Origin: Diphasiastrum complanatum
Taxonomy: Eukaryota; Streptophyta; Lycopodiopsida; Lycopodiales; Lycopodiaceae
Assembly: GCA_029204225.1 (NCBI GenBank)
Contig: CM055098.1
Coordinates: 19,745,303-19,809,302, forward strand
Reading direction: 5' to 3'
DNA length: 64,000 nucleotides
Shown: positions 1-11,266 of the stretch, in pieces
How the letters are laid out: each line of letters starts with the position of its first letter
Numbering within the stretch: the stretch's first letter is position 1
Made by a program: the position numbers and the translations under genes
Notes under the pieces: generated by a model
What the model was told of the DNA's origin: nothing
The model's database searches: none
The model's input: only the letters and a program-made list of their open reading frames with translations

Positions 1-112
1 AGTGAATTTCCAAGGAGTGCTAATTGGATAGATGCCAGCTCACTATGGCCAACTGGTCATTAAGATCTACGACCTAATTAGTTGTCCTACTGGACTAGCC
101 ACATTTGTTTAG

Positions 113-120
113 TATAAATA
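113..120 (+). promoter_or_regulatory. TATA-like box, possible promoter
   Basis: A TATAAATA octamer stands in a region that reads like the start of a transcription unit, but no supported coding region follows it. The open frame just downstream (245-646) starts with TTG and is only a hydrophobic stretch. It could belong to an LTR or pararetrovirus-like leader; nothing else supports that. Confidence 0.25.
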
Positions 121-646
121 GCTGATCATACATTTATCATTTATTCATGCAATGCATTGAAGAATAACATAGCAGCTCTCTAAAGCTTTCAAGTTTGAAC
201 ACTCTTGAGCATTCTAGCTCAGTTCTTAAAGTTCTTTTAGAGTTTTGCTATCAACGCTTACTACTTATCAGCAAAAGTACAAAGTAGACAGAGTTTTCAA
301 AGATAGTTTAGAGTACGCGATTTCTATCCGCAATTGTCTTGTGCTCATTTTTATTTTTCTGAATCAATCTATCATTTATTACGTTCAATATTATGTCAAA
401 ATCTCTGTGATCTCATATTGCTTTTGTTTGATAATTCAATTCTTCATTGTTTGGCTACGTAATCGCTTTAGCTCTAATGATTTTAAAGTTAGTTGCCAAA
501 AGATTGAGCGTGACTCTTGTCATTATGTTTTGTCCAAAATTGATAAGCGTAGTCATGCATTAAGAAAGCAGGTTCATTCCGCTGCGCTCAATAAATCGTT
601 ATTGCATTATCACCTCTTTCCAACACATCCTACAATAGATAATTGA

Positions 647-1979
647 TCTAATAAAAATTTAAACCTGTTGATGTGAGAAGTGATGGTTGTAGCATCAAAC
701 ATTCTAAGTGTGAAGAACTTCCTTCTAAGGTGCAACCGTGTGGTGATAACAAATCTAATGCGTCTTTAGAGAACTTGCATGTGGTAATATGGAAAATCTG
801 GGAGTCGGCCAGATTCAACGTGATACATACTAGGGCCTTATGATCCTTGATCTTCCATGCCTTAGCTAATTGATGATCAACGTCTTGTGTGTTTGTGTGT
901 GTGTATGTGTGTGTATAGTTTTGAATGGATGAATACATTCATCGATACTTACTGGAAGAAAATAGGCATTACAATCACAAGAGCATAAGCTATCTATTAG
1001 AATCAACACCACCACCACATGGACGTACTTACAAGGAGTCAAGAATTAGCTTGCTAGATAAGTTTGTTGGAGACTCATAAGTGAACCAAGTGAGACTCTC
1101 CATTCTTAGAAGACTCATAAGTGAACCCCTATGATAAGAAGAAAATAGGAATTTTATTTTTAAAATTTTTCAACTTTTTCTTTGTTATACTTCAAAGTTT
1201 TGTACTCTTCAATCGGGTGCATATGTACATGTATTACGATATTATACTTTAGTTTTCTATTTTTTTTACTGAGTAATAAGCTTTTTACGACATTTGTTTT
1301 GCTTTCTTTGATGGTAAGTATCTTTTTAGTGCTCCAATTATTGATATCTTTGCATGCCCAAGTGAGTGCATTTATTACTACAATGCACGCCGAAGTGAGT
1401 GCATTTAAGCATGTTTAGTGCATTGAGGCATTTATTTATACATCATAATATTTAGAAAACCAATCATTTATAGATTCGGTTTGCAAGGCATGGCCATCAT
1501 AATGGACAAATAAACGTGACCGCCCTTGATTTCTCAGCGTGGCATTCAATACCGTGGATTCCGAATATCGTCATTATTTAAGTATCATCTCAACAGTTGG
1601 GTCTTTTAAATAGCCATTCCTATACCATGTCGTTACTTCTTGGTGTGCCGCATTAAATTATTTGCCTTGCGAGGATTCACTCACTTGTGCTAAGTGAGAG
1701 TTAGGTACACTATCAACTCCTCTATGCCATGAGGTTCATCGAGTCCACTATGAACTCCTCTACACCATGAGGTACACTATCAACTCCTCCATGCCATGTG
1801 AAGCCCCTTTAATCACAATAAAGTAGTCATTATTGGTTGGCCCCACTCAATTGCTGAAGGATTTTATAAGACACATTGTCATTTGTGGTTTGTAAGTTTA
1901 ATTTTGTAATTCCATTTTGTGTTGCACTCGTTACATTTAGCCCCTTTAATTATCTCATTACATTGTTGCAACTGCAAGA
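647..1979. other. no gene recognised; short repeats
   Basis: I see no supported gene here. A GT-rich microsatellite lies at about 887-917. Two short direct repeats are visible: GACTCATAAGTGAACC near 1070 and 1110, and AAGTGAGTGCATTTA near 1360 and 1392. A second TATA-like sequence (TTTTAAATAG) occurs near 1606. Confidence 0.5.
1703..1799. repeat. short imperfect tandem repeat
   Basis: Three imperfect units each contain 'actatcaactcctc' or 'actatgaactcctc' followed by 'tatgccatgaggt' or a close variant. No function is apparent. Confidence 0.6.
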
Positions 1980-3150
1980 ATGAATCCATCAACAAGCATG
2001 GATCAACAGGTTGATTTAACCTTGATCACCTCCAGTGAGGATCATAACATTGCCGACCTTATAGGGCTAAATGTAGACAATGAGCGTGCAAATCAATCTA
2101 CACTATCAAAATTGCAATTAGTGCAAAATTTGCTTGTGCTAAGCAAGTTGCGGAAGATCGTTGAAGTTTGTTGAGCTCCAAGACCAGTGAATGAAATGCC
2201 AAAAAAATACAATGGAGATTTGCTACTTGAGTTTGTGACCATCAAACATTACAAAATTGCCATGGAGGGCATGCAGAGGGCATATGATTGTCATAATTGG
2301 GTTCGCTACAAAACTTCCACAATGTAGGGCTCCAGGAGTGGTTCGATTATCAACATGCAGTGGTGGATTTGAGTGTCCTAATGTTAACTGTAGCTACTTA
2401 TTGTCATTTGGAGAGAAAAATTCTAAACACTTTTCTAGTAGACTGATGACAAGGTGATTGTTTCTAATTTTTTTTTTTTTGCATGAGATATCAACATTGC
2501 AGTCATCCACCCTATTGTGTGAGGCATTGTGCAGCTAAATTTATTTTCAAATCCAAATGACGCACGATACACTAGATTGGCCATACACCTGGGTTTCCAT
2601 GATCATGGTGATGGAGGATTATCATACGTCAACCTGAAAAGAGTGGAAGATTTGGTGATGAAGAAAGCCTCTCAAAATATAATGCATAAACCAAAGAAAA
2701 TCCAAAAGGATAATTTCTGACAACTTGCTAGCAGTATCATCTACATCGTCACCTATAGACTCTACAAAACTTAATGAACTATGGGCATCAAGACAGCGAT
2801 GTACTGGGAACCACGCGCCCTCACAAGGTAACCTATGTCACGCAAATTCGGCGTCCGCCGGGTCGAACGGGGCAAACATATTTGAAGCCCAAATCGTGCG
2901 CACATTGCTTGCAGTTATTCACTCGAAGTACTTTTGCGCGGCCGTTGGCAGTGGTCTGTGGTGTTTTCTCACTTAAGATTCGAGTCAGCACTGCTCAGCG
3001 AAAAGTGGGTCGAAGGCATTTTCAGCTCTCAGAGAAGAAAAAGCTTTATTTTTTTCTTTTTTGTCGCCCATTCCATGCTGAGAAACGCTTTTCGAATCTT
3101 CGACCCACTGGACTATATTTGATCTCATGACCAAGCCTCCCGAGCCGCCC
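1980..3150. other. no gene recognised
   Basis: Only short open frames occur, none with a recognisable domain. The block at about 2800-3110 is clearly more GC-rich than its surroundings and contains frames open on both strands. This may reflect a captured or degenerate exon, but I cannot name it. Confidence 0.4.
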
Positions 3151-3335
3151 CACCCTCTCACTACCACTATGTCATATTAGTTCCAATAGAGGATTTAAAG
3201 TCCTTATTGAAACTAATAACACCCTCTCACTACCACTATGTCGAGTGCCAATAGAGGATTTAAAGTCCTCATTGAACCTAAGAACAGACTATGTCATATT
3301 AGTTCCTTAAAGTCCTTATTGAAACTAATAAAACA
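3151..3335. repeat. tandem repeat whose unit contains a 40-bp imperfect palindrome
   Basis: A unit of about 69 bp starting 'caccctctcactaccact' occurs at 3151-3219, again at 3220-3288 with changes, and partially at 3289-3335. Within unit 1, positions 3177-3216 form an imperfect inverted repeat: 'ttagttccaata' pairs with 'tattgaaactaa' around a central TTTAAA. Such arrays resemble subterminal repeats of DNA transposons, but no terminal repeats or transposase were found beside it. Confidence 0.65.
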
Positions 3336-3961
3336 TCCTACCACTACAACTATGTTATTTGCTCCAATGGAGATTTTACCAATTCCGGTAATGAAAACTA
3401 CCAAGGCCCGAAGGGGCACTTGACCTTTTGTTAACGGAGAAAACTTTGCGTTTTCCTGAGTAAGGTGATTGAAGGGGTAAGGAGGAATGAAGGTTCACGA
3501 AGGGGTTATGGGGGTCTGCTGGGCCACTTCAAGCCCCGAGGGGTTCCCTCCCAAATATACTTGTCTTTGATAACTGAAACAACAACTGAACGCCGGAGTC
3601 CTCGGTTGACCGTAAAATGGACAGGTCTCTCAGAAGTGTTAACAGTTGTTTCGATTTAGTGATACTACTTTCTGAGAACTGTAGAGAGGGTTGGATTGGC
3701 GAAATTGCTTGCTTTCGCACCTATCTGAAGTGGTCCATAGTGTTTGGCAAAGAATGTTGGCGAAGAGTGGACAATTATGATTCCAAGTTGACAATTTACG
3801 AAGCTGTAGCAAAGTGCACGGGAGAAGTCTTTCTTGGCTGGCCAGTACATTGGTCAGGGTCCTGCATTCCAGAATCTGCTAGAGCGAGTGCGCTCAAGAA
3901 GAAGATCCTCAATTATTGGTGCCTCATTCTTTGAAAGAGTTAATAATTCGTTGAACATCTT

Positions 3962-4564
3962 CTACAATCTGAAGTATACTCATTGAACCAAGGTGGATAT
4001 ATCTTGGAGACATCTAGTTCATGCTCCAATAATGTTTCACAACAGAGAAACAATACCAAAGATCCCCAAGAACCTTCCAGTAGTTTTTGCAACACTCTTA
4101 ACATGAATTTCACAACCAATCCCACATTGGAATGTGGATAGATGAGACATAGATCTAGCATGTCAAAATCCGGCAGAGATCGAATGGAAAAAGGACTGTC
4201 ACTAAAGGGAAATCTAGTGGAAGTGATCAAAGTACCTTCAGAACATAAGGCGTTATATATCAATACGAGTTTTGATAGCATTCGAACATGTGTAACTTAT
4301 CAAGTCACTATAGGAAATGAGCCATCGGGCATATGTGCAGATTTCTCTTTTAACGTGGCCATGAAAAAATACATACCTTGCAAGCATATGTATTTTGTTT
4401 ACTTGAATGTCGAGGAGTTGGATGTAAGCAAAAACATGTTCATGCATCAACCCACACGATCTTTTTCATATATTTGCTTCGCCCTCCAAGGGTTTGGCCT
4501 AGGATATCCAAAGCTAGTTCTTCAAACTTCCATAGTTACTGTTTTGTCTGGCAGGATAAATTAA
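3962..4564 (+). pseudogene. SWIM zinc-finger protein fragment, one in-frame stop
   Basis: One frame is open from 3962 to 4564 except for a TAG at 4139-4141. The first part is Asn/Ser-rich. The second part (ATG at 4142) ends in a SWIM-like zinc finger: the segment CADFSFNVAMKKY is followed by IPCKHMYFVYLNVEELD and then MFMHQPTRSF. SWIM fingers have a CxCx(n)CxH pattern and occur in plant nuclear proteins and MULE/FAR1-type transposases. Here the first CxC pair is reduced to one cysteine while the CKH part is kept. It may be a pseudogene or the remnant of a MULE-like gene; no MULE catalytic domain is visible nearby. Confidence 0.5.
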
Positions 4565-4740
4565 GTGGACATTAATGTCTGTTTTGGTTTGTAACCAATC
4601 CTATAGCTTTCTATTATGTCTATTTTACATGTTCACTATTTTTTTAAACAGCTGGGTTTCTCCAAAGAACCCTACTGTGAATGGGAATGTGGGGCTATGT
4701 TATTTTTGCATTGTTTCCTAGTAACGTATTTTTTTCTTTT

Positions 4741-4799
4741 GTGATGTTTTGATCATGGCAATCTAAAAATCGTGATGTTTTGATCATGGCAATCTAAAA
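4741..4799. repeat. 31-bp tandem duplication
   Basis: A 28-bp sequence beginning GTGATGTTTTGATCATGG is present twice, at 4741-4768 and 4772-4799, without mismatch. It looks like a recent local duplication with no evident role. Confidence 0.8.
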
Positions 4800-5117
4800 C
4801 TCCTATAAAAATAAACTCGCAAATATGTACTCACAATTTGTCAGTCCCCAAATAAATTTGATTGGCCAATCAGCTCCACAATAGTAGCTTTGACCATCTA
4901 TTTTTTTATGGAATCCCTCCAGTTTTTCACACTTTCATTATAATCAATTCACAGGTTAAAAAAGCATGACTCAGAGCCCTGATGTAATAATTTGTGCAAA
5001 TTGATTACTAAAGTTACTGCCAGTTGCCAGCACAAAAAGGAAGATGAATTGTGACAAAATGTTCCATTCCATGAGTAGCTTGACTCTTGATAAAACAGAA
5101 AGTAACATCGTAAGTAA

Positions 5118-5509
5118 TTAGTTTAAGTTGCTACCTTGGCGAGCAAATGTAAGAAAACCAGTATGCCCTCTTGTTTCAGGATATGGTCGTGCTACTATCC
5201 TTTCTGAACTGTTTCTTTCGACCCCAGTATTTTCTGGGTTTTTAGATAAGCCAATATCAGAGCTGCTTGAGAGTGCAGGTATACATTCCTTGCCATTAGT
5301 GACTTCCTCAGTGGTAAGCACATGTCCTTGCATAACCAGAGGTTCAGTTTGCTTCAGGCCATCTCTACCACGTTTCTGACCACTTAATTTCCTCACCTGG
5401 GATAAGTTTTCTGCAGCAATCTCTTCTTTGACTCCAGTCATACTCAAGGAGCCAAAAGTTTGTGTTCGTACATCATATGACCGAAGAAGAACTTCAAATG
5501 TTCGAATAT
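5118..5509 (-). CDS. TRM61: TRM61 exon 3
   Basis: The acceptor GTTGTTGCAG precedes 5509. The exon encodes IRTFEVLLRSYDV, a variable polar linker of about 80 residues and the conserved C-terminal RGHTGFLTFAR, then stops at 5120-5118. The linker is poorly conserved in this family, so its sequence says little about function. Confidence 0.88.
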
Positions 5510-8500
5510 CTGCAACAACATAGAGCCATCAGTGGCCTGACAGGAAGAATATCTTGATGTTAAGTTTAAGATAATATCTGAAGTAGCAAAACAGAATATT
5601 GGCACCAACATAAAGATCTCAATAACCTAATAGGAAGAAGTTTATCTCCACGAAGACTTATAGCACAAAAATTCTCTAGTTTGTGAGACTCAATAAGGGG
5701 CCACCATGATATAGTTACATGTTCCAGAGAGCGTTCTGCAATAACACCTGAAAAAACATTTAATAGGACTCCAGATCAAAAATTTGCTCAAAAAATACTC
5801 TGTGATGAAGGCAATGATACTCTCTGTGATGACAGCCATCCTCTACGTACCTACGTATCCTCTATTGCAATGAGGGTAATGATACCGTGCGAGGAAGGCA
5901 ATGATACTCTCCATGATAAAGGCTATGTTATATGTATCTATATTCCTCTATTGTGATGAAGGCCATCCTCTTTGTATCTTTGTATCCTCTATTGCAATGA
6001 AGGCAATGATACTCTCTGCATTGAAGGTCATCTTCTATGTCACTTTTTACTCACCGACTTTTGTTCGGATAAAAAAATTCTTCAATTACAACTCGCTTTC
6101 ACAGGATCAATAAAAAAGATACCTCATCGCTTTTCACTCCAGATTGCGCAACACTGTGCTAGCAACAGAAGAAAATAGGAAGCCACGTACAGCACGTTCC
6201 GACCCCAAAACCTTGAAATGAGATCCTGAGCAACATGGTTCGTTCTCCAAAGTCCAAACTACGTTCGTTGAGATATCTATTGATTTTGACATCTTCTAGA
6301 AGCACACTTGTGTACGCTCTTCTTCACAAACAGTTCCAAAATACCTAGGTCCTACTAAAATGAAGTATGTGCCCGTTCCGAGCAAAATGGGTCAGAACAT
6401 TCCGTTCCGTACGTTCCGGAACGTACTGGGTCGGAACGAGTAACTGTTAATGTAAATTAAAAAAAAATGATATACGACGATGAGAAAATAGCGGTTGAAA
6501 TCCTGGGGCGTCTACAGTTTGTGTGTTGGAGAAACCCCAAATTAGGAGTCTTTATACAAAACTTAACTGAACAATGAACATTGCGCATCCTGGATGGCTC
6601 ATAACATAAAAATTTATGGTGCGAATCAGAAGAGTGGAAGTTTTTTCATCTTACCCACGGACAAAAGATGAGCATGAGATCCTAACTCAACTGACAATTT
6701 ATTGCTTTGTTACATGGAGTATGCTGCTGAGGATATAACTTTCAAATAGTGCATATCAGTCGCTGAGTACTGGGAACTATCATCTTTGAGAAATTTCAAG
6801 TGCCCTTGATCTTGATTGACTTAGAGCGGAGCCCCCCTTGCTCTTAGTGCTGTTACCTTTGGATTTTTCAACCTTGGGGCGTCTACAGTTTGTGTGTTGG
6901 AGGATGAGAAAGAAAAAATGATATACGACGATGAGAAAATAGCGGTGCCTCTCTGTATTAGGGGGAATGAGGAAAAAAACTTTCCTTGGCAGTCGTAGCA
7001 ATTTTTTTGATCAAACTATTAGGGAGAATACCTTTTGAAAACAAAACAACATTTTCTTTTTTCTTTGTAGTGCAGTTGCAAAGAAATAATCGTGTTGTGG
7101 AAATGAGCACTGCGTAGCAGTTCCTCTATTTCACGGAAGTGATAATTAACCCTTTGTAAAAAAATAAGCGCAATAAGGTTCAATGTTGTGACTTGTGTCC
7201 ATAAAGTCGTTCTGATTGAAGCTAAACTTTCTATGGCCTGGCAGATGAGACTATTATGATCATCATTATTGGTTTCTACAGCCAACGCCTTGCTACTTGG
7301 CATGCTTATGTTATCCCAATTTTTGCAATTTTCTATCCAAAGAAGCGCATATAAAGCACAAAAGATTAGCAAGCCAGAACTCCATACATCAGGAAAGCTA
7401 GTTAAGGCAAAAACTTGTTATTGGCATATTTGACCTCCTATCAGCATCATGATCAAATTAATAAGTTTGAAGGCTGTGTTCACCTTGAGCTTCTTCCAAA
7501 ATAAACATTCTCAGTCATGTTGCCATCTATCAGTTATGTTACACCCATGGCATGGGACTTTCTCAAAGGCAGTCTGCAAACAAGCTTGGAGAGGCGAAGA
7601 GAGTTAAGTGCCCAGGATTAAGACAGTTGCCAGTGGCTGATATTAGGTAGAGGCGAGGTTACAAAAAATGGCAGCACAAAAATCAAGAATAAAGGCATCA
7701 TAGATCATCAAGAATAAGTGACAAGTTAGGTGTAAAATGTACAGGAGGCAGCAAAGACAGGGAGAGGTGGGGCCAATGTTGCCACCGTACTCCCATGCAT
7801 ACCTTTCCCCTCTATCTCCATACAAGTATTTGAAAGATGCCAACATTTGTTGTATACAGTTTACAAAAATTGGATACAATGTCTACAACATGCAACACAC
7901 CAGCTATAAGAGTAGAACATCACAAGGAATAGTAGCCACTGCCGACCAGTGTCAACTCCCTCAACTAACAGTTCTAGAAAATCGTCAAGGCCTGAATCAT
8001 CACATACATAATGATACACGCATGGACGTAAAACAATTCTTACTTGATCTATACACCATTATGATTTTGTTATTCCATCAGACTCATCACATCATCTTAT
8101 CTGAAGTTTCAAAGTCACAAAATCATCTGAGTGTGTTAGAAACCATTTTCTCACTACAATTAGCATTGGGTGTGAGGGGATTAGATAGGTTTCTCGCATG
8201 TCCTACCTAACTTGCCGTGTCCAAGAGCGATGCAAACTAGTGTAAAACAACTTGGATGGCTAAAGAAAACTGGGATCTGGAATCTGGATCATGGGTAGCT
8301 TGTAAAATGAAATATTGGTTTACTCAAATATGTTTGCTAGGCTGGCTTGTTTGAGGACTTCCATACAAAATTCAAGTATTTGTGCTATTCAAGCACATGC
8401 AACTGTAAACTTCTTCATGCTGATTCAAGTTTTAACAGAAATTGAAGGTGCAGTCCTTGATACTTCATCTTCTTCATTGATACCACTCTTTTTGGATACA

Positions 8501-11234
8501 CATCATAACAGAGGACTAGCAAATACAAAACTATGAGAAAAGAATTTGTACCTGTAAAATGGTTTGAAGTTAAAGCTTCGCAAGTTCGTTGTACTTGCTC
8601 TATACAAGGAGAAAATGAGCAGAGCGGTACATTGCCTTCAAGGTATCTTCCCAAGTGAGGTATAACTAGCCATGGCTGTGGAAGATCTAGAAACACTGCA
8701 TCTGCTCTACCAACCAAATCTTCAGGGAACCCTTGTCCTTGAATGTCTCGAACAGCCACTGTCACCAGGCTGCCCAATCCATTCCGCTTAAAGTCTTCCC
8801 TGTCATCAGCATTCATACAAGCATTCAAATTTACTGCTAAATCCAAGTTTATTGATTTTGTAGTACAATCCTTAAAATCAAGATATATAGCAAACCAGGC
8901 CAATGTTGCCACTATAATTCTGTACGCCCTTATGAACATCTGAAGTATACCAAGGTTTATAATGCCCGGTGCGGCACAAAATATAAGGTTTGTTTAAAAT
9001 ATGTGTGATTATTTACCTTATCGTATTTCCCACTGCTTGTTTTCTACTTTTTGCAAAAGGTGTTTTTTAATGGGTGTATCTTAGAAAAAAAGCCTATCTG
9101 ATCCCAGGACCTTCCAAGGTTCCCGCATTCAGGTGGGTGGGAGGCTAGTAGGAAGAGGTATAACTATATGCTACCATATGGCTTGTATGGTCCGTAACCA
9201 TCCTCTCCATACAATCATGTTGTGAATCCATAATGGCACTTGGTTCATAGTAACTTCATACAAATATTGTTGGTCCTATTCCCAGCTCTTGGTCTTACAA
9301 TGAATAGGTCTAAGTGCGGCTTGGTGTCCACAAGGCCTTCCTAGAGGATTCATTACTCCTGAGCATGGCATTACGACGTCTGATATCCCCATTGGTACTC
9401 CTGAGTTTGTCACTTCATTTGTGAGGAATACTTCAGAAGAATATGTTCATCACTCTATTATGTTGCCAAAGCTTGGACACTCACAAGGTGTTTTCAAAAT
9501 TATAATTAATTATTTTGCTCAACGCCCTAGGTATCTTCTGCAATCTGTTCCCCTTACTTCTACTGTAATATCATTATCACAAATGATACTTTACTGGGGT
9601 CTTTGGTCAATTGTTGGGACCAGATTCTTTTGACACATGTGAAGATCAATTTTCCAAGAGACATATATTTCTTCCTGCTTCCTCAAGTGGTGTTGGTCTT
9701 ATGTCTACAACTTCCACTACCCTAGCTACATTTCGAGGAAGTTGGGTTCTTGTTGCCTTTGCGTTAGTTTCCAAGTTTCAAAAGAGTAACCAACGTCGTC
9801 TTCTTGATTCAATGGCTCGTAAGAAATTGCTTCCTACATTACCTATTACTAACACTATTTTAGCTAGTAGCTTAAATCAGGCAGTAGGTTTTGAGTAACT
9901 AATTTTACATCTTACTTTCCATTGAACTAAGTTTGTCTTTTAGTTTTCACATTTCATGTTTCATCCTTTTGTACCTACCCCAACGAGTTCTCCCATCTTT
10001 CTTCAATGAAAGCAGTGTTTCCTTCTTTAAAGAGCCATCAAACATAATGATTGACCCAATTACATTAATCTCAAATAATTGTCATAAACTCCAACAAGAA
10101 GTTTTTTACGAGCACTAGTCTGACTCACATAGCTAGCATATGGCCCATATATCCGCTCTTATGTCTACAGCTTCCACAGTTTTCAAAGTGCATGGTTACC
10201 ATGTTCAAAAACAATTTGTGCCTTTCCCGTAAAGTCCTTCCTCCATGCTCACAGCTTAAACAATGCAAACAGCTAGACCCTTGAGCTTTGCAACCTTTTT
10301 TTCTATCATTCAGGGCTTCAACTTAGCTTGAGAGCAGCTTGAAAGTTTTAGCCTTTATTTTAAGCATCCATCCTCCATCGATGAGGTTTTACCATTTAGT
10401 TTGTAGCTTTTTTCTCGCGTTTAGGAATTCGACTTAGCTTGTCATCAACTCAGAACAGCTCGTTGTGTGTATTGTTATTTGGGCCCTTTCATGATTGTCT
10501 ACATTCTTGTTTGATTCCCTGATTGCATGTTACCTCCCAAGTACATTAATTTCTGTTGTAATCGGCTGGGTTATCTATTAGAATGTTAGGCCTTTGCAAT
10601 AAGTAGATTTTTTTTACTCCCTAGGCCCAACAATTTTCAAGGGTTGATCCCGTCCAATTATCCGTACTGTTATCAGTACCATAACCAGCACGGCTCTGGA
10701 CACAAATGTGCGTCCGTACGAGCTTAGCTTTTGCAGCTATGCGAAACCCTGATGCCAGAAGGAAGAAGAGAAATCGTACCTGGCTGCTTCTGCACGAAGC
10801 TCATGGAAATCGAAGGAGTAAACATGACCAAGAGGTGCAATGCTTCTTGCCAGAGAGGTGGTTAAAGATCCGCTGCCTGTGCCGGACTCCAGCACCACTT
10901 TGCCAGGCCCAATCTCCAGAAAACCCACCACAAAACTGATGTCTGCCACGTACAGGATCTGCGTTCTATGGCTGAGAACCAGAGTCCAAAGCTCCGGTGT
11001 TGGTTTGAGCAAATACACAAACCCTATCCCCTTCTTCCCCACCACGCGGCTCCCAAACGGCTTCCCGATCCAGTCGCAGTAGGGAAAAACTCCAAACCTG
11101 TTCTGGAACTCCTTCCCTTTGCATACTGTGGCTTGCTTCATGCGGTCATGGCGCTCATAGACAATCACCACATCACCTTCCCGAATGAGGCATTCTGCGG
11201 ACTCTGTTCTCTGATCCCTTGGAACGCCAAGCAT
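5118..11234 (-). CDS. TRM61: tRNA (adenine-58-N1)-methyltransferase catalytic subunit, TRM61/TRMT61A type, three exons
   Basis: The product transfers a methyl group from S-adenosylmethionine to N1 of adenine 58 in tRNA, normally as a complex with a non-catalytic TRM6 subunit. Exons are 11234-10780, 8799-8552 and 5509-5118. Junction phases fit (phase 2, then phase 1), introns are GT-AG, and the joined frame encodes 364 residues. Visible motifs in order: YERHD near the N-terminus, LSHRTQILYVADISF, the SAM-binding motif ESGTGSGSLT, FDFHE, the catalytic-region DLPQPW, CSFSPCIEQVQRTCE, RTFEVLLRSYDV and the C-terminal RGHTGFLTFAR. All are typical of this family. The stretch before CSFSPC lacks the usual glycine-rich turn (LEGNVP). 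Intron 1 (1,980 bp) contains a retroelement relic and intron 2 (3,042 bp) contains repeats. A further tiny 3' exon cannot be excluded, because CAAG/GTAGCA near the stop could serve as a donor. Confidence 0.93.
5808..6035. repeat. degenerate minisatellite in TRM61 intron 2
   Basis: The phrase 'gaaggcaatgatactctc' and the phrase 'tatcctctattgcaatga' recur several times between 5808 and 6035, in variable spacing of about 30 to 120 bp. The block is intronic and has no evident role. Confidence 0.65.
6468..6960. repeat. order-swapped (permuted) repeat in TRM61 intron 2
   Basis: Two segments occur twice in reversed order. 'atatacgacgatgagaaa' is followed by 'ggggcgtctacagtttg' in the first copy (about 6470-6531). 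In the second copy (about 6876-6945) the second segment comes first. This order fits a tandem duplication followed by deletion of flanks. Confidence 0.65.
8552..8799 (-). CDS. TRM61: TRM61 exon 2
   Basis: The acceptor GATGACAG precedes 8799 and the donor ACAG/GTACAA follows 8552. The exon completes the Arg codon and then reads EDFKRNGLGSLVTV. It contains VRDIQGQGFPEDL, the DLPQPW catalytic-region motif and CSFSPCIEQVQRTCE. The reading frame is open across the whole exon. Confidence 0.92.
9283..9898 (+). pseudogene. reverse-transcriptase-like relic inside TRM61 intron 1
   Basis: Frames on the plus strand give a broken series: SKCGLVSTRP, ITPEHGITTSDIPIGTPEF, YFAQRPRYLLQSVP, then after a frameshift near 9600 GPDSFDTCEDQFSKRHIFLP and GVGLMSTTSTTLATFRGSW. 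The order and phrases resemble the region downstream of the catalytic core in a plant reverse-transcriptase-like protein family that I recall mainly from seed-free plants. The catalytic YxDD box itself is absent. It lies antisense to the host gene and is clearly dead. Confidence 0.55.
10780..11234 (-). CDS. TRM61: TRM61 exon 1
   Basis: The exon begins with ATG at 11234-11232 and ends at the donor CAG/GTACGA (GT at 10779-10778), leaving two bases of a split Arg codon. It encodes the N-terminal half with the SAM-binding motif ESGTGSGS and the following FDFHE motif. The ATG choice gives MLGVPRDQRTES before the conserved IREGDVVIVYERHD segment, matching where family members usually start. Confidence 0.92.
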
Positions 11235-11266
11235 GTCTCACTATTCTCTCAAGTTATTTATGGCCT

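Noticed and set aside
245-646. Hydrophobic 133-codon open frame after a TATA-like box
   Set aside because: It begins with TTG, has no recognisable domain and its hydrophobicity follows from T-rich composition.
1-660. Endogenous pararetrovirus leader
   Set aside because: The TATA box and A/T-rich leader are suggestive only in general terms; no movement protein, coat or reverse-transcriptase sequence follows.
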